Source: Bacteroidales bacterium
Lineage (GTDB): Bacteria > Bacteroidota > Bacteroidia > Bacteroidales > UBA10428
NCBI GenBank assembly: GCA_016929525.1
Contig: JAFGIP010000003.1
Coordinates: 58,795-122,794 of the forward strand
Direction of reading: 5' to 3'
Length of the DNA stretch: 64,000 nucleotides
The notes beneath the pieces were generated by a model, which saw only the letters and a list, made by a program, of their open reading frames with translations, had not been told where the DNA came from and did not search any database. Each line of letters begins with the position of its first letter. Within the stretch, counting starts at the first letter, position 1. Below, one piece after another: positions 28,486-39,755 of this stretch. The translations under genes were made by a program, and so were the position numbers.

Positions 28486-29412
28486 TTATCTGTCGTAAGT
28501 TTTAATATGCCTTTCAATTTTCTCAGGATACATATCTTTTATAGTGAGTAGAATTGCTGTTTCCTCTACATTTCCGAAATGATCGTTAAGAACAGTACCA
28601 AAACATTGTAGAGTAGGTGATAGATTAATGTATGAATTGATTAGCGGAGGTATCACCTCTCCACGAGCCCTTACAGCCTGCGAAAGCAATTTCAGGTCGT
28701 CCTGGAAATTGTCACTTGTTAAAATTGAATCTGCGTAATCCTCATCAATGTCTATAGTTAAAGGATTGTAAGGGTATAACAAAGATTCCGGTCCTTTAAA
28801 ATGTTTTTCGAGAAAGTAAAGAATAAGATTGCGGGCTTCCCTGTTATAGGAAGTATACATTGTGACTTTACCAAAGAAGTAAATATATTCAGGATTTTTC
28901 TTCCAAAGCGCACCTAGACCATCCCATAAATTATCTAAGGCATACAGGCTTTTTTTATTTCTGTTTGTCGACTGATAAGCTGGCTGCACAAATGATCTGC
29001 CTAACTCAATCATTCTTGGGATATAGTTTTTCTTAAATTCATCAGAAAAATGAAATAATTTTCCCGTTGCTAGCTCTGCCTCACCTTCTTCATTTGATCT
29101 AAGATCACCGCATAACATATACCTGTAACCGCCCAAAATATCTCTTTGCTGCGGATCCCAAACAATTAACTGTTTGTATGGGATTTCAGCAGTGTCGTAA
29201 TCATCAATATCCGCTTCTTTGCCTGTACCACCACCAGCCAGACGAAAGGTTATTTCACGTAACCTTCCAATTTCACGCATCGTATTTGGCGAATCATGAC
29301 TCGTAAGAATATAAAGTCTATTGTTAGCATTATTGGTATTTCGCAGGAATTTATCTTTTGTGAGTTCCCGTTCAATGAGTTCCTTATCTACCGGAGGGAT
29401 AACCTCTTTCAT
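28486..29412 (-). CDS. glsB: GNAT-family N-acyltransferase, glycine lipid biosynthesis GlsB-like
   Basis: REIGRLREITFRLAGGGTGKEADIDDYD, LGGYRYMLC, IELGRSFVQPAYQS; pairs with adjacent acyltransferase. Confidence 0.68.
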   Translation of the reverse strand: MKEVIPPVDKELIERELTKDKFLRNTNNANNRLYILTSHDSPNTMREIGRLREITFRLAGGGTGKEADIDDYDTAEIPYKQLIVWDPQQRDILGGYRYMLCGDLRSNEEGEAELATGKLFHFSDEFKKNYIPRMIELGRSFVQPAYQSTNRNKKSLYALDNLWDGLGALWKKNPEYIYFFGKVTMYTSYNREARNLILYFLEKHFKGPESLLYPYNPLTIDIDEDYADSILTSDNFQDDLKLLSQAVRARGEVIPPLINSYINLSPTLQCFGTVLNDHFGNVEETAILLTIKDMYPEKIERHIKTYDR

Positions 29413-29584
29413 ATAATATGACTAAGTCTGTTAAAGGAAAACAAATTTATGAAACAAGCATTAAAAAAATAATCATATTTTACACAAAAATTTATGATTA
29501 TTTTTTTAATGCAAGACTTATACAAACTTAAGAATTAAAAGTTATTGGATGTAATTATTGATCACTATCTTTTATCATCGTCCT

Positions 29585-30436
29585 TTAAAAAGGAATATCG
29601 TAAACACCATCTAAAGCATATGCTTTTTCCTTTACCCATCTGGCCCAATCCAACGGTTTTTTTGAACTGTCAAATGTTTGCCATGGTATTGGTTCTCCAA
29701 ATTTTACTACCAGATGTTTATTCTTGTGCTTGTATGTTTCGTCAACCAGGTAAAGCATTTCAATATTTGATTTGATTCCTATGAATTTTCTGATATTTGC
29801 CAGATTATAAAAGAAATTAGTATTGTTGCCACTAAAATGAACCGGGATAATTTCACGCTTGAACTGTTTAGCTTTCATTATAAATTGTTTTTGCCAAGGC
29901 AGGTCAATAATCTGACCTCTTATTTTTCTTGACACTAATCCTGCAGGAAATGTAAGTATCTGGGTTCCGTCTCTGAATGCTTCATCAATTTCCCGAACAG
30001 CATCTGTAGCTTGTTTTCCATGCTTGTTGATCGGTATAAACAATTCCTGAATATTTTTCAGGTTCATCAGAATATCGTTTACCAAAAATTTATACTTATT
30101 GAAATACCTGTTCACTATCTGCATTAATACCAGTCCGTCAAAACCCCCAAGCGGATGGTTAGAGGCGAATATAAATCTGCCATCCATTTTAAGGTATTCT
30201 TCTCCCTGTGTTTCAATGCTTACTTTAAAATCTGTAATAGCAGCATTGATAAAATCCATATTGAATTTGTTTCCGTGCTTATCGAGAAATTCATTAATAT
30301 CATTTTCGTGTATCACTTTTCTTAAATACCTGTATATAAAACCGGGAATCAACTTTGCCAATCCGGGATTTTTACTGTAGAATACTCCTCTCAGATCTAC
30401 TTTTTGTATTTGTTCTTTATCTGCTTCAGGGCTCAT
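29585..30436 (-). CDS. glsA: PlsC-like O-acyltransferase, glycine lipid biosynthesis GlsA-like
   Basis: FIFASNHPLGGFDGLVLM (acyltransferase H-x4-D), ILTFPAGLVSRKIRG, IIPVHFSGNNTNFFYNLA. Confidence 0.68.
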   Translation of the reverse strand: MSPEADKEQIQKVDLRGVFYSKNPGLAKLIPGFIYRYLRKVIHENDINEFLDKHGNKFNMDFINAAITDFKVSIETQGEEYLKMDGRFIFASNHPLGGFDGLVLMQIVNRYFNKYKFLVNDILMNLKNIQELFIPINKHGKQATDAVREIDEAFRDGTQILTFPAGLVSRKIRGQIIDLPWQKQFIMKAKQFKREIIPVHFSGNNTNFFYNLANIRKFIGIKSNIEMLYLVDETYKHKNKHLVVKFGEPIPWQTFDSSKKPLDWARWVKEKAYALDGVYDIPF

Positions 30437-30570
30437 TTTACACGGAAAATTAGGGATTAAAAACCGGCTAAAATTATAAAAAAACCCAATTCCTTATCGA
30501 TTCTGATGTTTGAAACATTACCACTGTTTAGGTATTTATTTCAAACAGAGCAGCAAAAGTTATTAACAAA

Positions 30571-30610
30571 GTGGGAAAAAGTGGGGTAAAATGGTTGAAA
30601 GTGGTTAAAA
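30571..30610 (+). promoter_or_regulatory. candidate MraZ operator: four ~10-bp direct repeats
   Basis: gtgggaaaaa / gtggggtaaa / atggttgaaa / gtggttaaaa in exact 10-bp register. Confidence 0.75.
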
Positions 30611-30645
30611 TTTACTTACTTTTACATCCATTATTTAAATTCAGC

Positions 30646-31110
30646 ATGATAACCTTTATCGGAGACTATACCTGTAAGCTCGATGCAAAGGGTCGGGTTA
30701 TACTGCCGGCAGCTTTTAAAAAGCAGATGTCTGGCAGTACACAGGATAAGTTTGTGGTAAAGAAGGACATTTTCGAAGACTGCCTTGTGTTATATCCTAT
30801 TGAAGAATGGGAGAGACAGAATAAAATCATCAGAAAAAAGATCAATCCCTATAAAAAAGAACACAACATGTTTCTCCGTAGGTTTTTTAAGGGTGCAGCT
30901 GAAGTGGTCCTCGATGCGAACAACAGAATACTAATTCCTAAACGCCTCCTCGATGAAATAAAAGCCGATAAAGAACTGATGATGGCTGGTCAGTTTGGTA
31001 AAATTGAAATATGGGCCAGAAACAGGTATGAAAAGATCGAGGTTGGAGATTCAGAATTTGCCGAAATGGCAGAGAAAATTATGGAAGGTTTGGTCGATGA
31101 AACTGAATAG
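30646..31110 (+). CDS. mraZ: division/cell wall cluster transcriptional repressor MraZ
   Basis: FIGDYTCKLDAKGRVILPAAFKKQM, second AbrB-like half AEVVLDANNRILIPKRLL; start trimmed to ATG 30646. Confidence 0.94.
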   Translation: MITFIGDYTCKLDAKGRVILPAAFKKQMSGSTQDKFVVKKDIFEDCLVLYPIEEWERQNKIIRKKINPYKKEHNMFLRRFFKGAAEVVLDANNRILIPKRLLDEIKADKELMMAGQFGKIEIWARNRYEKIEVGDSEFAEMAEKIMEGLVDETE

Positions 31111-31112
31111 TA

Positions 31113-32009
31113 ATGGATTACCATCAGTCGGTATTACTGGAAGAAAGTATTGAGGGACTTAATATAAAGCCCAACGGGATATATGTCGATGCAACCTTCG
31201 GGGGCGGCGGCCACTCAAGAGAGATTCTTAAAAAGTTGAAAAACGGCAGATTGGTTGCCTTTGATCAGGATGAGGACGCATTACAGAATATACCAAATGA
31301 TAACAGGATAATATTTGTCAGGCAGAACTTCCGATTTCTTAAAAACTTTTTGAAATACTATAGTGTAGATCATATCGATGGATTAATAGCCGACCTTGGA
31401 GTTTCCTCACACCATTTTGATACACCTCAAAGAGGTTTTTCATTTCGTTTTGATACCAACCTGGATATGCGCATGAATATGAAATCAGAATTTTCAGCCA
31501 GGAATTTTTTAAATGATTATTCCAAAGCGGAAATGACAAGGGTTTTCAGAGAATATGGAGAGTTAAAAAATGCAGCTACCCTTGCATCTAAGATATATGA
31601 ATATAGGAATAAAAACTCGCTGGTAACTAATCATGATCTTTTTGAAGCAATAGCATCATGTCTCCCCAGGCATAACGAAAATCAGTACCTGGCTAAGGTC
31701 TTCCAGGCTATGCGCATAGAAGTAAATAAAGAAATCGAACATCTTAAAAAGTTGTTAATTCATACGGTCGATGTGCTGAAGCATAAAGGCAGGGTTGTTA
31801 TAATAAGTTATCATTCTCTGGAAGACAGGTTAGTAAAAAACTTCTTCAGGAATGGAAATTTTTCGGCGAAAAATAAAACGGATCTATACGGAAATGTAAT
31901 CAGACCATTGATCCCGGTAAACCGAAAAGTAATCGTTCCGGATGAGGCTGAAATAAAACAGAATAGTCGCTCAAGGAGTGCCCGGTTGCGAATTGCAGAA
32001 AAACCATAA
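31113..32009 (+). CDS. rsmH: 16S rRNA (cytosine1402-N4)-methyltransferase
   Basis: HQSVLLEESIEGL, GIYVDATFGGGGHSREIL, DLGVSSHHFDTPQRGFSF, LRIAEKP C-terminus. Confidence 0.96.
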   Translation: MDYHQSVLLEESIEGLNIKPNGIYVDATFGGGGHSREILKKLKNGRLVAFDQDEDALQNIPNDNRIIFVRQNFRFLKNFLKYYSVDHIDGLIADLGVSSHHFDTPQRGFSFRFDTNLDMRMNMKSEFSARNFLNDYSKAEMTRVFREYGELKNAATLASKIYEYRNKNSLVTNHDLFEAIASCLPRHNENQYLAKVFQAMRIEVNKEIEHLKKLLIHTVDVLKHKGRVVIISYHSLEDRLVKNFFRNGNFSAKNKTDLYGNVIRPLIPVNRKVIVPDEAEIKQNSRSRSARLRIAEKP

Positions 32010-32018
32010 CAATTAATT

Positions 32019-32402
32019 ATGGAGAAAAAGGAGAAAATAGAATTTGTTGATTCAGGACTTGAGAAAGAAGAAATAAAGGGGTTCACTTTCAGGGGCTTTA
32101 TTGATGGTAGCATACTTACTCTCAGCTCTGTTATGAAACAGCTGCCTTTTATCTTATTTCTGGTATTTCTGGCAGTAGTATATATAGCCAACCGCTATCA
32201 CGCGGAGAAGATTGTCCGACAGATCACAAAAATGAAAGATGAAGTAAAGGATTTGAGATCGGAACAAATTACAACTGCATCGGAATTAATGAACTTAAGT
32301 AAACCATCGAATGTAAAGTTGCTTATTGAACAAAAAGGGATTGACCTGGAGGAACCTGAAGATCCGCCGAAAGTAATAGTGGCTAAAAAAAAAGATAGAT
32401 GA
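32019..32402 (+). CDS. ftsL: FtsL-like cell division protein
   Basis: Small single-TM coiled-coil protein between rsmH and the PBP. Confidence 0.8.
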   Translation: MEKKEKIEFVDSGLEKEEIKGFTFRGFIDGSILTLSSVMKQLPFILFLVFLAVVYIANRYHAEKIVRQITKMKDEVKDLRSEQITTASELMNLSKPSNVKLLIEQKGIDLEEPEDPPKVIVAKKKDR

Positions 32403-34522
32403 TGTCAATAAAGACCGACATACTATGGAGAGTTGCGCTGGTTTATCTGGCAATTGCACTTTTTGCTGCTTTAATTGTCGTGAAGATCATCGTATTGCAG
32501 TTTGTGAATGACGATAGGTACAGAGCGATGGCAGAGCAAACCAGAATACAGTTATTTAATATCCCCGCTCACAGGGGAGATATTTATGCAGCCGATATGC
32601 GCTTGCTTGCGAGTTCTGTTCCAAGTTACGAGATACGGATGGATTTGAAATGCCCGGGTCTGACCAATGATATTTTTCTGGATGGTGCAGATTCCCTGGC
32701 ATTATGTCTTTCAGAACTGTTTCATGATAAAAGCAAATCTGAATACAAACAACAACTTCTTAAAGCTAGACAGAAAGGAGACAGATATCATCTTATACGA
32801 TCAAAAGTAAATTATATTGAACTTAAAGAACTTAGATCATTCCCAATATTCCGCGAGGGAAGGTATAAAGGAGGTCTTATAGTTAATCAGCAGAATATAA
32901 GAAAAAAGCCGCACTATAATCTTGCTGCACGAACAATAGGTTATACAACCAAAGGACAAAGTGGTAATATCGTCGGTATAGAAGGTGCTTATGATAAATA
33001 TCTGGCAGGGATTCAGGGTGTAAAAAGAATGCAGAAACTCTCCGGTAATGTTTGGATGCCTCTTGATGAATCGGGTGAGATTGAACCACAAGATGGGAGC
33101 AGTATTGTAACTACAATTGATGTCGATCTGCAGGATATAGCGGAAAAGGCCCTTATAAAACAACTTATAGCCCACAGAGCACATGCAGGTACTGCAGTTT
33201 TAATGGAAGTCCGGTCAGGTGATATAAAAGCCATAGTTAATCTGACAGATACCTTCGGAGCATACCATGAATATTATAACTATGCTGTCGGACTTAGTAC
33301 TGAGCCAGGATCAACATTTAAGCTTCCTGTTATTGTTACGGCTTTGGAAGACGGATTAATTGACATAGATGATACAATAAATACAGGAAACGGAATTTAT
33401 GAATACTACGACCTGGTTATACGTGATGATAATTATCTGAATGGGGGTCATGGGAAACTTACAGTCGAAGAAGTTTTCGAGATATCATCTAACATTGGGA
33501 TGGTTAAGATAATTGATTCGGTTTATAGAAAACATCCACATCGTTTTATTGACAGGCTTTACAGTATGAGCCTAAACGAGCCTTTGAATCTTGAAATTAA
33601 AGGAGAAGGTAAACCTGTAATTCGCTATCCTGGCGATAAATTATGGTCAGGGGTTACACTTGCATCCATGTCATACGGGTATGAAGTAAAACTTACGCCT
33701 TTACAGATTCTTACTTTTTATAATGCCATTGCCAATGATGGGAAAATGGTCAAGCCGCGATTTGTTAAGGAAATCCGTAATCATGGAAAACTCGAACAGG
33801 CAATAATTACAGAGGTAATAAATCCTTCAATCTGTTCAAAATCAACGCTGAAGATGGCTAAAAAATTATTAAGGGGTGTTGTTGACAATGGTACTGCAAA
33901 AAACCTTAAACTGGATAATCTGTCATTTGCGGGTAAAACAGGTACTGCACAGATATATAAAACGGAGACAGGTTATCGACAGCGCGATTATCAGGCATCA
34001 TTTGCAGGATACTTTCCGGAAGATAAACCTCTGTATTCATGTATTGTTGTCATTTACTCGCCACGTAAAGGTTCTTATCATGGAGCGCAGGTAGCAGGTC
34101 CTGTATTTGCAGAGATTGCCAGAAAAACCTATGCAATAAGTATGAATAGCGGTGAACCTCTGAATGCGGTTAAGATTCAAACCAATGATCTGCCATATTC
34201 AAAAAACGGATATCAGGCTGAAATATCGGATGTACTGAATCAGCTAAATATAAAACAGAAATCGAAGGATCAGAGTTATGACTGGGTTACAACAACCAGA
34301 CAAGAGGATTGTGTTGAATTAAACAAGAAATCAGTTTTAAATAACCTGGTTCCTGATGTAACCTCTATGGGACTCAAAGATGCTATTTACCTTCTGGAAA
34401 ACCTGGGTTTAAAAGTTGTGATTTATGGCAGGGGAAGTATCAGGGAACAATCAATTCTTCCTGGCACGAGGGTGCAAAAGGGAGATGTAATAAAACTTAA
34501 AATGTCATTTACGGAAGGATAA
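32399..34522 (+). CDS. ftsI: penicillin-binding protein 2/FtsI-type transpeptidase with PASTA domain
   Basis: IPAHRGDIYAADMRLLA, EPGSTFKLP (SxxK), SSN, FAGKTGTAQIY, C-terminal PASTA VPDVTSMGLKDAIYLLENLGL. Confidence 0.95.
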   Translation: MMSIKTDILWRVALVYLAIALFAALIVVKIIVLQFVNDDRYRAMAEQTRIQLFNIPAHRGDIYAADMRLLASSVPSYEIRMDLKCPGLTNDIFLDGADSLALCLSELFHDKSKSEYKQQLLKARQKGDRYHLIRSKVNYIELKELRSFPIFREGRYKGGLIVNQQNIRKKPHYNLAARTIGYTTKGQSGNIVGIEGAYDKYLAGIQGVKRMQKLSGNVWMPLDESGEIEPQDGSSIVTTIDVDLQDIAEKALIKQLIAHRAHAGTAVLMEVRSGDIKAIVNLTDTFGAYHEYYNYAVGLSTEPGSTFKLPVIVTALEDGLIDIDDTINTGNGIYEYYDLVIRDDNYLNGGHGKLTVEEVFEISSNIGMVKIIDSVYRKHPHRFIDRLYSMSLNEPLNLEIKGEGKPVIRYPGDKLWSGVTLASMSYGYEVKLTPLQILTFYNAIANDGKMVKPRFVKEIRNHGKLEQAIITEVINPSICSKSTLKMAKKLLRGVVDNGTAKNLKLDNLSFAGKTGTAQIYKTETGYRQRDYQASFAGYFPEDKPLYSCIVVIYSPRKGSYHGAQVAGPVFAEIARKTYAISMNSGEPLNAVKIQTNDLPYSKNGYQAEISDVLNQLNIKQKSKDQSYDWVTTTRQEDCVELNKKSVLNNLVPDVTSMGLKDAIYLLENLGLKVVIYGRGSIREQSILPGTRVQKGDVIKLKMSFTEG

Positions 34523-36000
34523 TGTCAGAACTTAAAAAACTAGAACATATTATCAAAGGCATTGATTGCCGGGTTTACGGCCAGACCGATGTGGAAGTAA
34601 ATGGTGTTGTATTTGATTCGAGAAAGATTGCTCGCGGAAATGTGTTTGTTGCAGTCAGAGGTACTCAGGTAGATGGCCATAATTATTTGTCGGAAGCTGC
34701 AAGCAAAGGTGCAGTTGGGATAATTTGCGAACATTTTCCCGAAGATCTTGATGATGCTATTTCTAAAGTTGTCGTTAAAAATTCTTCTATAGCCCTTGGT
34801 ATTGCAGCAGCAAATTTTTACGATAATCCTTCCGAAGAACTTAAAGTAGTAGGTATTACGGGTACAAACGGTAAAACATCAATTGCTACGCTTCTATATA
34901 GGTTATTCTCAAAACTTGAACAAAAATCAGGGTTGTTATCGACAGTTAAAAATATGGTCGGTGATAAAGAAATTACAGCTACTCATACAACTCCCGATGC
35001 AGTTACCATTCAATGGATATTAAAGGAAATGGTCGATGCGGGATGCAGATATGCATTTATGGAAATCAGCTCACATGCAATAGATCAGAACAGAATAACA
35101 GGACTGGATATCGACATTGCTGTATTTACAAACTTAACACATGATCATCTCGATTATCATAAAGATTTTAACAGCTATCTCAAAGCAAAGAAAAAACTAT
35201 TTGACGGATTACCATCTCATGCAATTGCTTTGATAAATACCGATGATAAGCATAGCGGAATTCTTGTTCAGAATACCGATGCTACCGTTAAAACTTATGG
35301 GGTTCACTCTCTGGCTGAATACAAGGCAAAAATAATAGAAAATCATTTCGATGGAATGCTTATACAAATTGATAATACCGAGGTCTGGACAAAGATCATT
35401 GGTGAATTCAATGCCTCAAACCTGCTTGCAGTATATACTGTAGCTCGTCTTATGGGATTTCAGAAACATGAAATTCTCAGGATACTAAGTTCACTCGACA
35501 CTGTAGAGGGGCGGTTCGAATATGTTCAGTCGAATTCTGGTGTTATCGCAATTATTGATTATGCGCACACTCCCGATGCTTTAAAGAATGTGTTAAAAAC
35601 AATAAATCAGATCATTGGTGATAAATCACAAATAATAACAGTTGTTGGTGCCGGCGGTGATCGCGATAAAACAAAAAGACCCATAATGGGGGGAATTGCC
35701 GCTGAGCTTAGTAACAAAGTTGTATTAACCTCGGATAATCCACGTGGTGAAGAGCCACAGGTCATTATAGATGAGATGATGAAAGGAGTCCCTTCTAATT
35801 TGAAAAACCAGGTACTCTCTATAGCCGATAGAAAAGAAGCCATACGTACAGCATGTATGCTGGCTAAAAGTGGCGATGTAATTCTTATTGCCGGGAAAGG
35901 GCACGAAACATATCAGGAGATTAAAGGTGAGAAACACTTTTTCAGCGATAAGAAAGTGGTATCGGAACTTTTTATGACTAACAATTTTAACCTGCAATAA
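34522..36000 (+). CDS. murE: UDP-MurNAc-L-alanyl-D-glutamate ligase
   Basis: [44 protein letters not shown]. Confidence 0.96.
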   Translation: MSELKKLEHIIKGIDCRVYGQTDVEVNGVVFDSRKIARGNVFVAVRGTQVDGHNYLSEAASKGAVGIICEHFPEDLDDAISKVVVKNSSIALGIAAANFYDNPSEELKVVGITGTNGKTSIATLLYRLFSKLEQKSGLLSTVKNMVGDKEITATHTTPDAVTIQWILKEMVDAGCRYAFMEISSHAIDQNRITGLDIDIAVFTNLTHDHLDYHKDFNSYLKAKKKLFDGLPSHAIALINTDDKHSGILVQNTDATVKTYGVHSLAEYKAKIIENHFDGMLIQIDNTEVWTKIIGEFNASNLLAVYTVARLMGFQKHEILRILSSLDTVEGRFEYVQSNSGVIAIIDYAHTPDALKNVLKTINQIIGDKSQIITVVGAGGDRDKTKRPIMGGIAAELSNKVVLTSDNPRGEEPQVIIDEMMKGVPSNLKNQVLSIADRKEAIRTACMLAKSGDVILIAGKGHETYQEIKGEKHFFSDKKVVSELFMTNNFNLQ

Positions 36001-36005
36001 GTATT

Positions 36006-37253
36006 ATGATTTATTTTTTATTTGAATACTTAGAAAAATTTGATGTTCCGGGCGCAGGAATGTTTCAGTATATTTCATTTCGCACAGGGCTTTCAATTAT
36101 TACATCTCTTGTTATTTCACTTCTTTTCGGAAAGCGAATTATCAGTTTGCTTCAACAAAAACAAATTGGTGAAACTGTTCGCAATCTTGGACTTGAAGGT
36201 CAGATGCAGAAAAAAGGTACTCCAACTATGGGGGGAATAATAATTCTGGCATCTATCCTGATTCCTGTTCTGCTTTTTGGAGACCTCACAAATATTTATG
36301 TTATCCTGATGCTTATCACAACAACCTGGCTTGGTTTTGTTGGTTTTCTTGATGATTATATCAAAGTATTTAAGAAAAATAAAGAAGGTTTACGCGGTAA
36401 GTTTAAAATAAGCGGACAGGTAGTTCTCGGACTTATTGTTGGTTTTACTATGTATTTCAGTGATGACGTTGTAATTAGGGAAAGAATAGAGCTCGAACCG
36501 CAACAGGTAATTAATCTGGAACCAGATCAGGAAGCATCACTACCGGATCATGCAGTACTGACGCGTGATATAAAATCGACCAAAGTGAATGTTCCGTTTT
36601 TTAAAAACAACGAATTTGATTATTTCATGTTGATCAGTTTTCTGGGGCAGAAAGCTAAAAAATATACCTGGATTGTATTTGTTATTGCGATTATTCTTAT
36701 AATAACAGCAGTCTCAAACGGAGCAAATCTTACAGACGGTTTGGATGGTCTGGCTGCCGGAAGTTCAGCTATAATAGGTACAACACTTGGAATTCTGGCT
36801 TATATATCCGGTAACCTTATCTATTCTGATTATTTGAATATAATGTATATACCATATACCGGTGAACTGGTGGTTTATATGGGTGCGTTTATAGGTGCGA
36901 TGATTGGTTTCATGTGGTATAATTCATTTCCTGCACAGGTATTCATGGGTGATACTGGTAGCCTGGCAATAGGAGGTATTATCGCTGTATTCGCAATTCT
37001 GATAAGAAAGGAACTTTTAATTCCTATACTGTGCGGAATTTTTGTCGTTGAAAGTATTTCTGTGGTAATGCAGGTGGGATACTTCAAATATACCCGGAAA
37101 AAATATGGAGAAGGGAAAAGAATATTTCTAATGTCACCCTTACATCATCATTATCAAAAGAAAGGATATCCCGAACCAAAAATAGTAACACGTTTCTGGA
37201 TTGTGGGGATTCTACTGGCTGTAATTACAATCGTAACTCTAAAAATAAGGTAG
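36006..37253 (+). CDS. mraY: phospho-MurNAc-pentapeptide transferase
   Basis: [60 protein letters not shown]. Confidence 0.96.
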   Translation: MIYFLFEYLEKFDVPGAGMFQYISFRTGLSIITSLVISLLFGKRIISLLQQKQIGETVRNLGLEGQMQKKGTPTMGGIIILASILIPVLLFGDLTNIYVILMLITTTWLGFVGFLDDYIKVFKKNKEGLRGKFKISGQVVLGLIVGFTMYFSDDVVIRERIELEPQQVINLEPDQEASLPDHAVLTRDIKSTKVNVPFFKNNEFDYFMLISFLGQKAKKYTWIVFVIAIILIITAVSNGANLTDGLDGLAAGSSAIIGTTLGILAYISGNLIYSDYLNIMYIPYTGELVVYMGAFIGAMIGFMWYNSFPAQVFMGDTGSLAIGGIIAVFAILIRKELLIPILCGIFVVESISVVMQVGYFKYTRKKYGEGKRIFLMSPLHHHYQKKGYPEPKIVTRFWIVGILLAVITIVTLKIR

Positions 37254-37256
37254 TCT

Positions 37257-38594
37257 ATGGAGAAAAGAATTGTTATACTCGGAGCAGGTGAAAGCGGTAC
37301 AGGTTCCGCCGTACTTGCCAAAACAAAAGGATATGATGTTTTTATATCCGACATTGGCAAAATAAAAAGCCATTATAAAGAGATCCTTTATAATTATGAG
37401 ATCGACTGGGAGGAGGAACAACATACCGAGCGGTTTATAATCAATGCCGATGAAATTATTAAAAGCCCTGGTATTTCTGATAATTCTGAGATTATCCAGA
37501 TAATAAAGAAAAAGGAAATTCCTGTTGTTTCAGAAATTGAATTTGCAGGCAGATATTGCCTTGCCCGTAAAATCTGCATTACAGGCAGCAATGGGAAAAC
37601 TACCACAACATCTTTATTGCATCATATGTTGCGTAAGGCAGGATTAAACTGCGGACTGGCAGGGAATGTCGGTAAAAGTTTTGCCATGCAGGTGGCAACA
37701 AAAAACTATGATTACTATGTAATAGAGCTAAGTAGTTTCCAGCTGGATGGGATGTTCGATTTTAAAGCTGATATAGCAATCCTGTTAAATATAACTCCAG
37801 ATCATCTTGATCGTTATGGTTTTAAAATGCAAGACTATGTTGATTCAAAATTCCGGATAACTCGTAATCTTTCCGAAGATGACTACTTTATTTATTGCTC
37901 AGACGATGAGATAACAATTACAGAGCTGGAAAGAATAGTGTTACGTGCAAAACAGTTTGAATTTTCCCAGAAGAAGAAGGTTAAGCAAGGTGCATTTATT
38001 GAGGATGGAAACATGATTGTAAATGTTGACCATAGTAAAATGTCGGTGCCTATTTCGGAGTTGGTCCTGAAAGGAAAGCATAATACTTATAATTCAATGG
38101 CGGCAAGTATTGCCGGTCGTGTTCTTGATATTAAAAAAGAAATTATAAGAGAAAGTCTGAAAGATTTTACCGGCGTTGAGCATAGGCTGGAACGATTTAT
38201 TAAAGTACACGGAATTGAGTTTATAAACGACTCTAAGGCAACCAATGTAAATTCAACCTGGTATGCGCTTGAATGTATGACAACCCCTACTATCTGGATT
38301 GCAGGTGGTGTGGATAAAGGAAATGACTATTCTTCTCTTGAATCGCTTGTAAAGGAAAAAGTTAAAGGAATAGTCTGCCTTGGAACAGATAACGAAAAAC
38401 TGCACAAGGTTTTCGGAAATATGGTAGAACATATCGAAGATGCTTCATCAATGAAGGAAGCTGTTATTAAAGCCTACAGAATGGGAGAAAAGGATGATAC
38501 GGTTTTGTTATCACCGGCATGTGCCAGCTTCGATTTATTTAAAAGTTATGAAGACCGGGGAACTCAGTTTAAAGAATGTGTCAGAGAGCTATAA
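37257..38594 (+). CDS. murD: UDP-MurNAc-L-alanine--D-glutamate ligase
   Basis: VILGAGESGTGSAVLAKTKG, ITGSNGKTTTTSLLHHML, LLSPACASFDLFKSYEDRG. Confidence 0.96.
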   Translation: MEKRIVILGAGESGTGSAVLAKTKGYDVFISDIGKIKSHYKEILYNYEIDWEEEQHTERFIINADEIIKSPGISDNSEIIQIIKKKEIPVVSEIEFAGRYCLARKICITGSNGKTTTTSLLHHMLRKAGLNCGLAGNVGKSFAMQVATKNYDYYVIELSSFQLDGMFDFKADIAILLNITPDHLDRYGFKMQDYVDSKFRITRNLSEDDYFIYCSDDEITITELERIVLRAKQFEFSQKKKVKQGAFIEDGNMIVNVDHSKMSVPISELVLKGKHNTYNSMAASIAGRVLDIKKEIIRESLKDFTGVEHRLERFIKVHGIEFINDSKATNVNSTWYALECMTTPTIWIAGGVDKGNDYSSLESLVKEKVKGIVCLGTDNEKLHKVFGNMVEHIEDASSMKEAVIKAYRMGEKDDTVLLSPACASFDLFKSYEDRGTQFKECVREL

Positions 38595-38597
38595 ATT

Positions 38598-39755
38598 ATG
38601 TCAGAAAAACTAAAGAAATACTTTAGAGGCGACAGCATTATCTGGGCAATTCTGATTGCCTTATCAATACTGTCATTACTGGCAGTCTATAGCTCAACAT
38701 TTACCCTGGCATATAAGTACAGGGCAGGAAACATTGGCTATTATCTGGTAAAACACGTATTGTTTATTTTCTTTGGTTTTTCAATTGTTTATATAACACA
38801 TCTGATTCCATATATCTATTATTCGCGGATATCGCAATTATTACTTATTATTTCAGTCCCCCTGCTGATAATAACAATGTTTTTCGGAACAAGTATAAAC
38901 GAAGCTTCACGATGGTTAACCCTGCCGGGAACCGGTATAACCTTTCAAACTTCAGACCTGGCAAAACTGGCACTTATCATGTACGTTGCCAGGTTATTAT
39001 CATTAAAGCAGGGTAATATACGTTCTTATAAAGATGCTTTCCTGCCGATTATTCTGCCTGTATTGCTTATATGTGCTTTAATTATGCCTGCAAACCTTTC
39101 TACAGCAGTGCTTCTGTTCATGGTTTCGGTAATACTTATGTTTATTGGAAGAATAAGATTTACATATATTGCTCTTGTAGTCGGCGGGATTATGATTATT
39201 CTGAGCATTGTGATAACAATTGCTGTAAAATCAGAATGGGAAGGTCGCTGGGAGACATGGTACAACAGGGTAATACATCATATGGAACAGGATAGTGAGG
39301 GTAACTATCAGTCAGAGCAATCGAAAATTGCTATTGTAAATGGCGGCCTGTTTGGGAAAGGTCCTGGTAACAGCATGCAAAGAAATTTTCTTCCACAGCC
39401 CTATTCAGATTTTATTTTCGCAATTATAGTTGAAGAATATGGTTTGCTTGGAGGTGTATTCGTGATATTGATTTACCTGGCATTACTGTTCAGGGCAGGT
39501 ATGCTGGTAAGAAATAGTACGCGAACATTCCCGGCATTTCTGGCTTTTGGTCTGGCTCTTATGCTTGTTCTACAGGCTATGGTCAATATTTCTGTTGCAG
39601 CCGGGCTGATACCTGTTACCGGTCAGCCTTTACCAATGATAAGCATGGGGGGGACATCGGTGCTTTTTACTTCCGCAGCTATCGGGATAATACTTAGTGT
39701 AAGTAGTGGTATAAACAGACAAAAAAGGGAGGCGGCTCTTGCAAACGTATCGTAA
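38598..39755 (+). CDS. ftsW: FtsW/RodA/SpoVE lipid II polymerase
   Basis: 10-TM SEDS protein; GINEASRWLTLPG, NGGLFGKGPGNSMQRNFLPQPYSDFIFAIIVEEYGLLGG. Confidence 0.95.
   Translation: MSEKLKKYFRGDSIIWAILIALSILSLLAVYSSTFTLAYKYRAGNIGYYLVKHVLFIFFGFSIVYITHLIPYIYYSRISQLLLIISVPLLIITMFFGTSINEASRWLTLPGTGITFQTSDLAKLALIMYVARLLSLKQGNIRSYKDAFLPIILPVLLICALIMPANLSTAVLLFMVSVILMFIGRIRFTYIALVVGGIMIILSIVITIAVKSEWEGRWETWYNRVIHHMEQDSEGNYQSEQSKIAIVNGGLFGKGPGNSMQRNFLPQPYSDFIFAIIVEEYGLLGGVFVILIYLALLFRAGMLVRNSTRTFPAFLAFGLALMLVLQAMVNISVAAGLIPVTGQPLPMISMGGTSVLFTSAAIGIILSVSSGINRQKREAALANVS

Noticed and set aside
36006-37253. Extra ~60-residue insertion in MraY ([29 protein letters not shown]...) as novel fusion
   Set aside because: A longer MraY periplasmic loop is common in Bacteroidetes and does not indicate a new domain.
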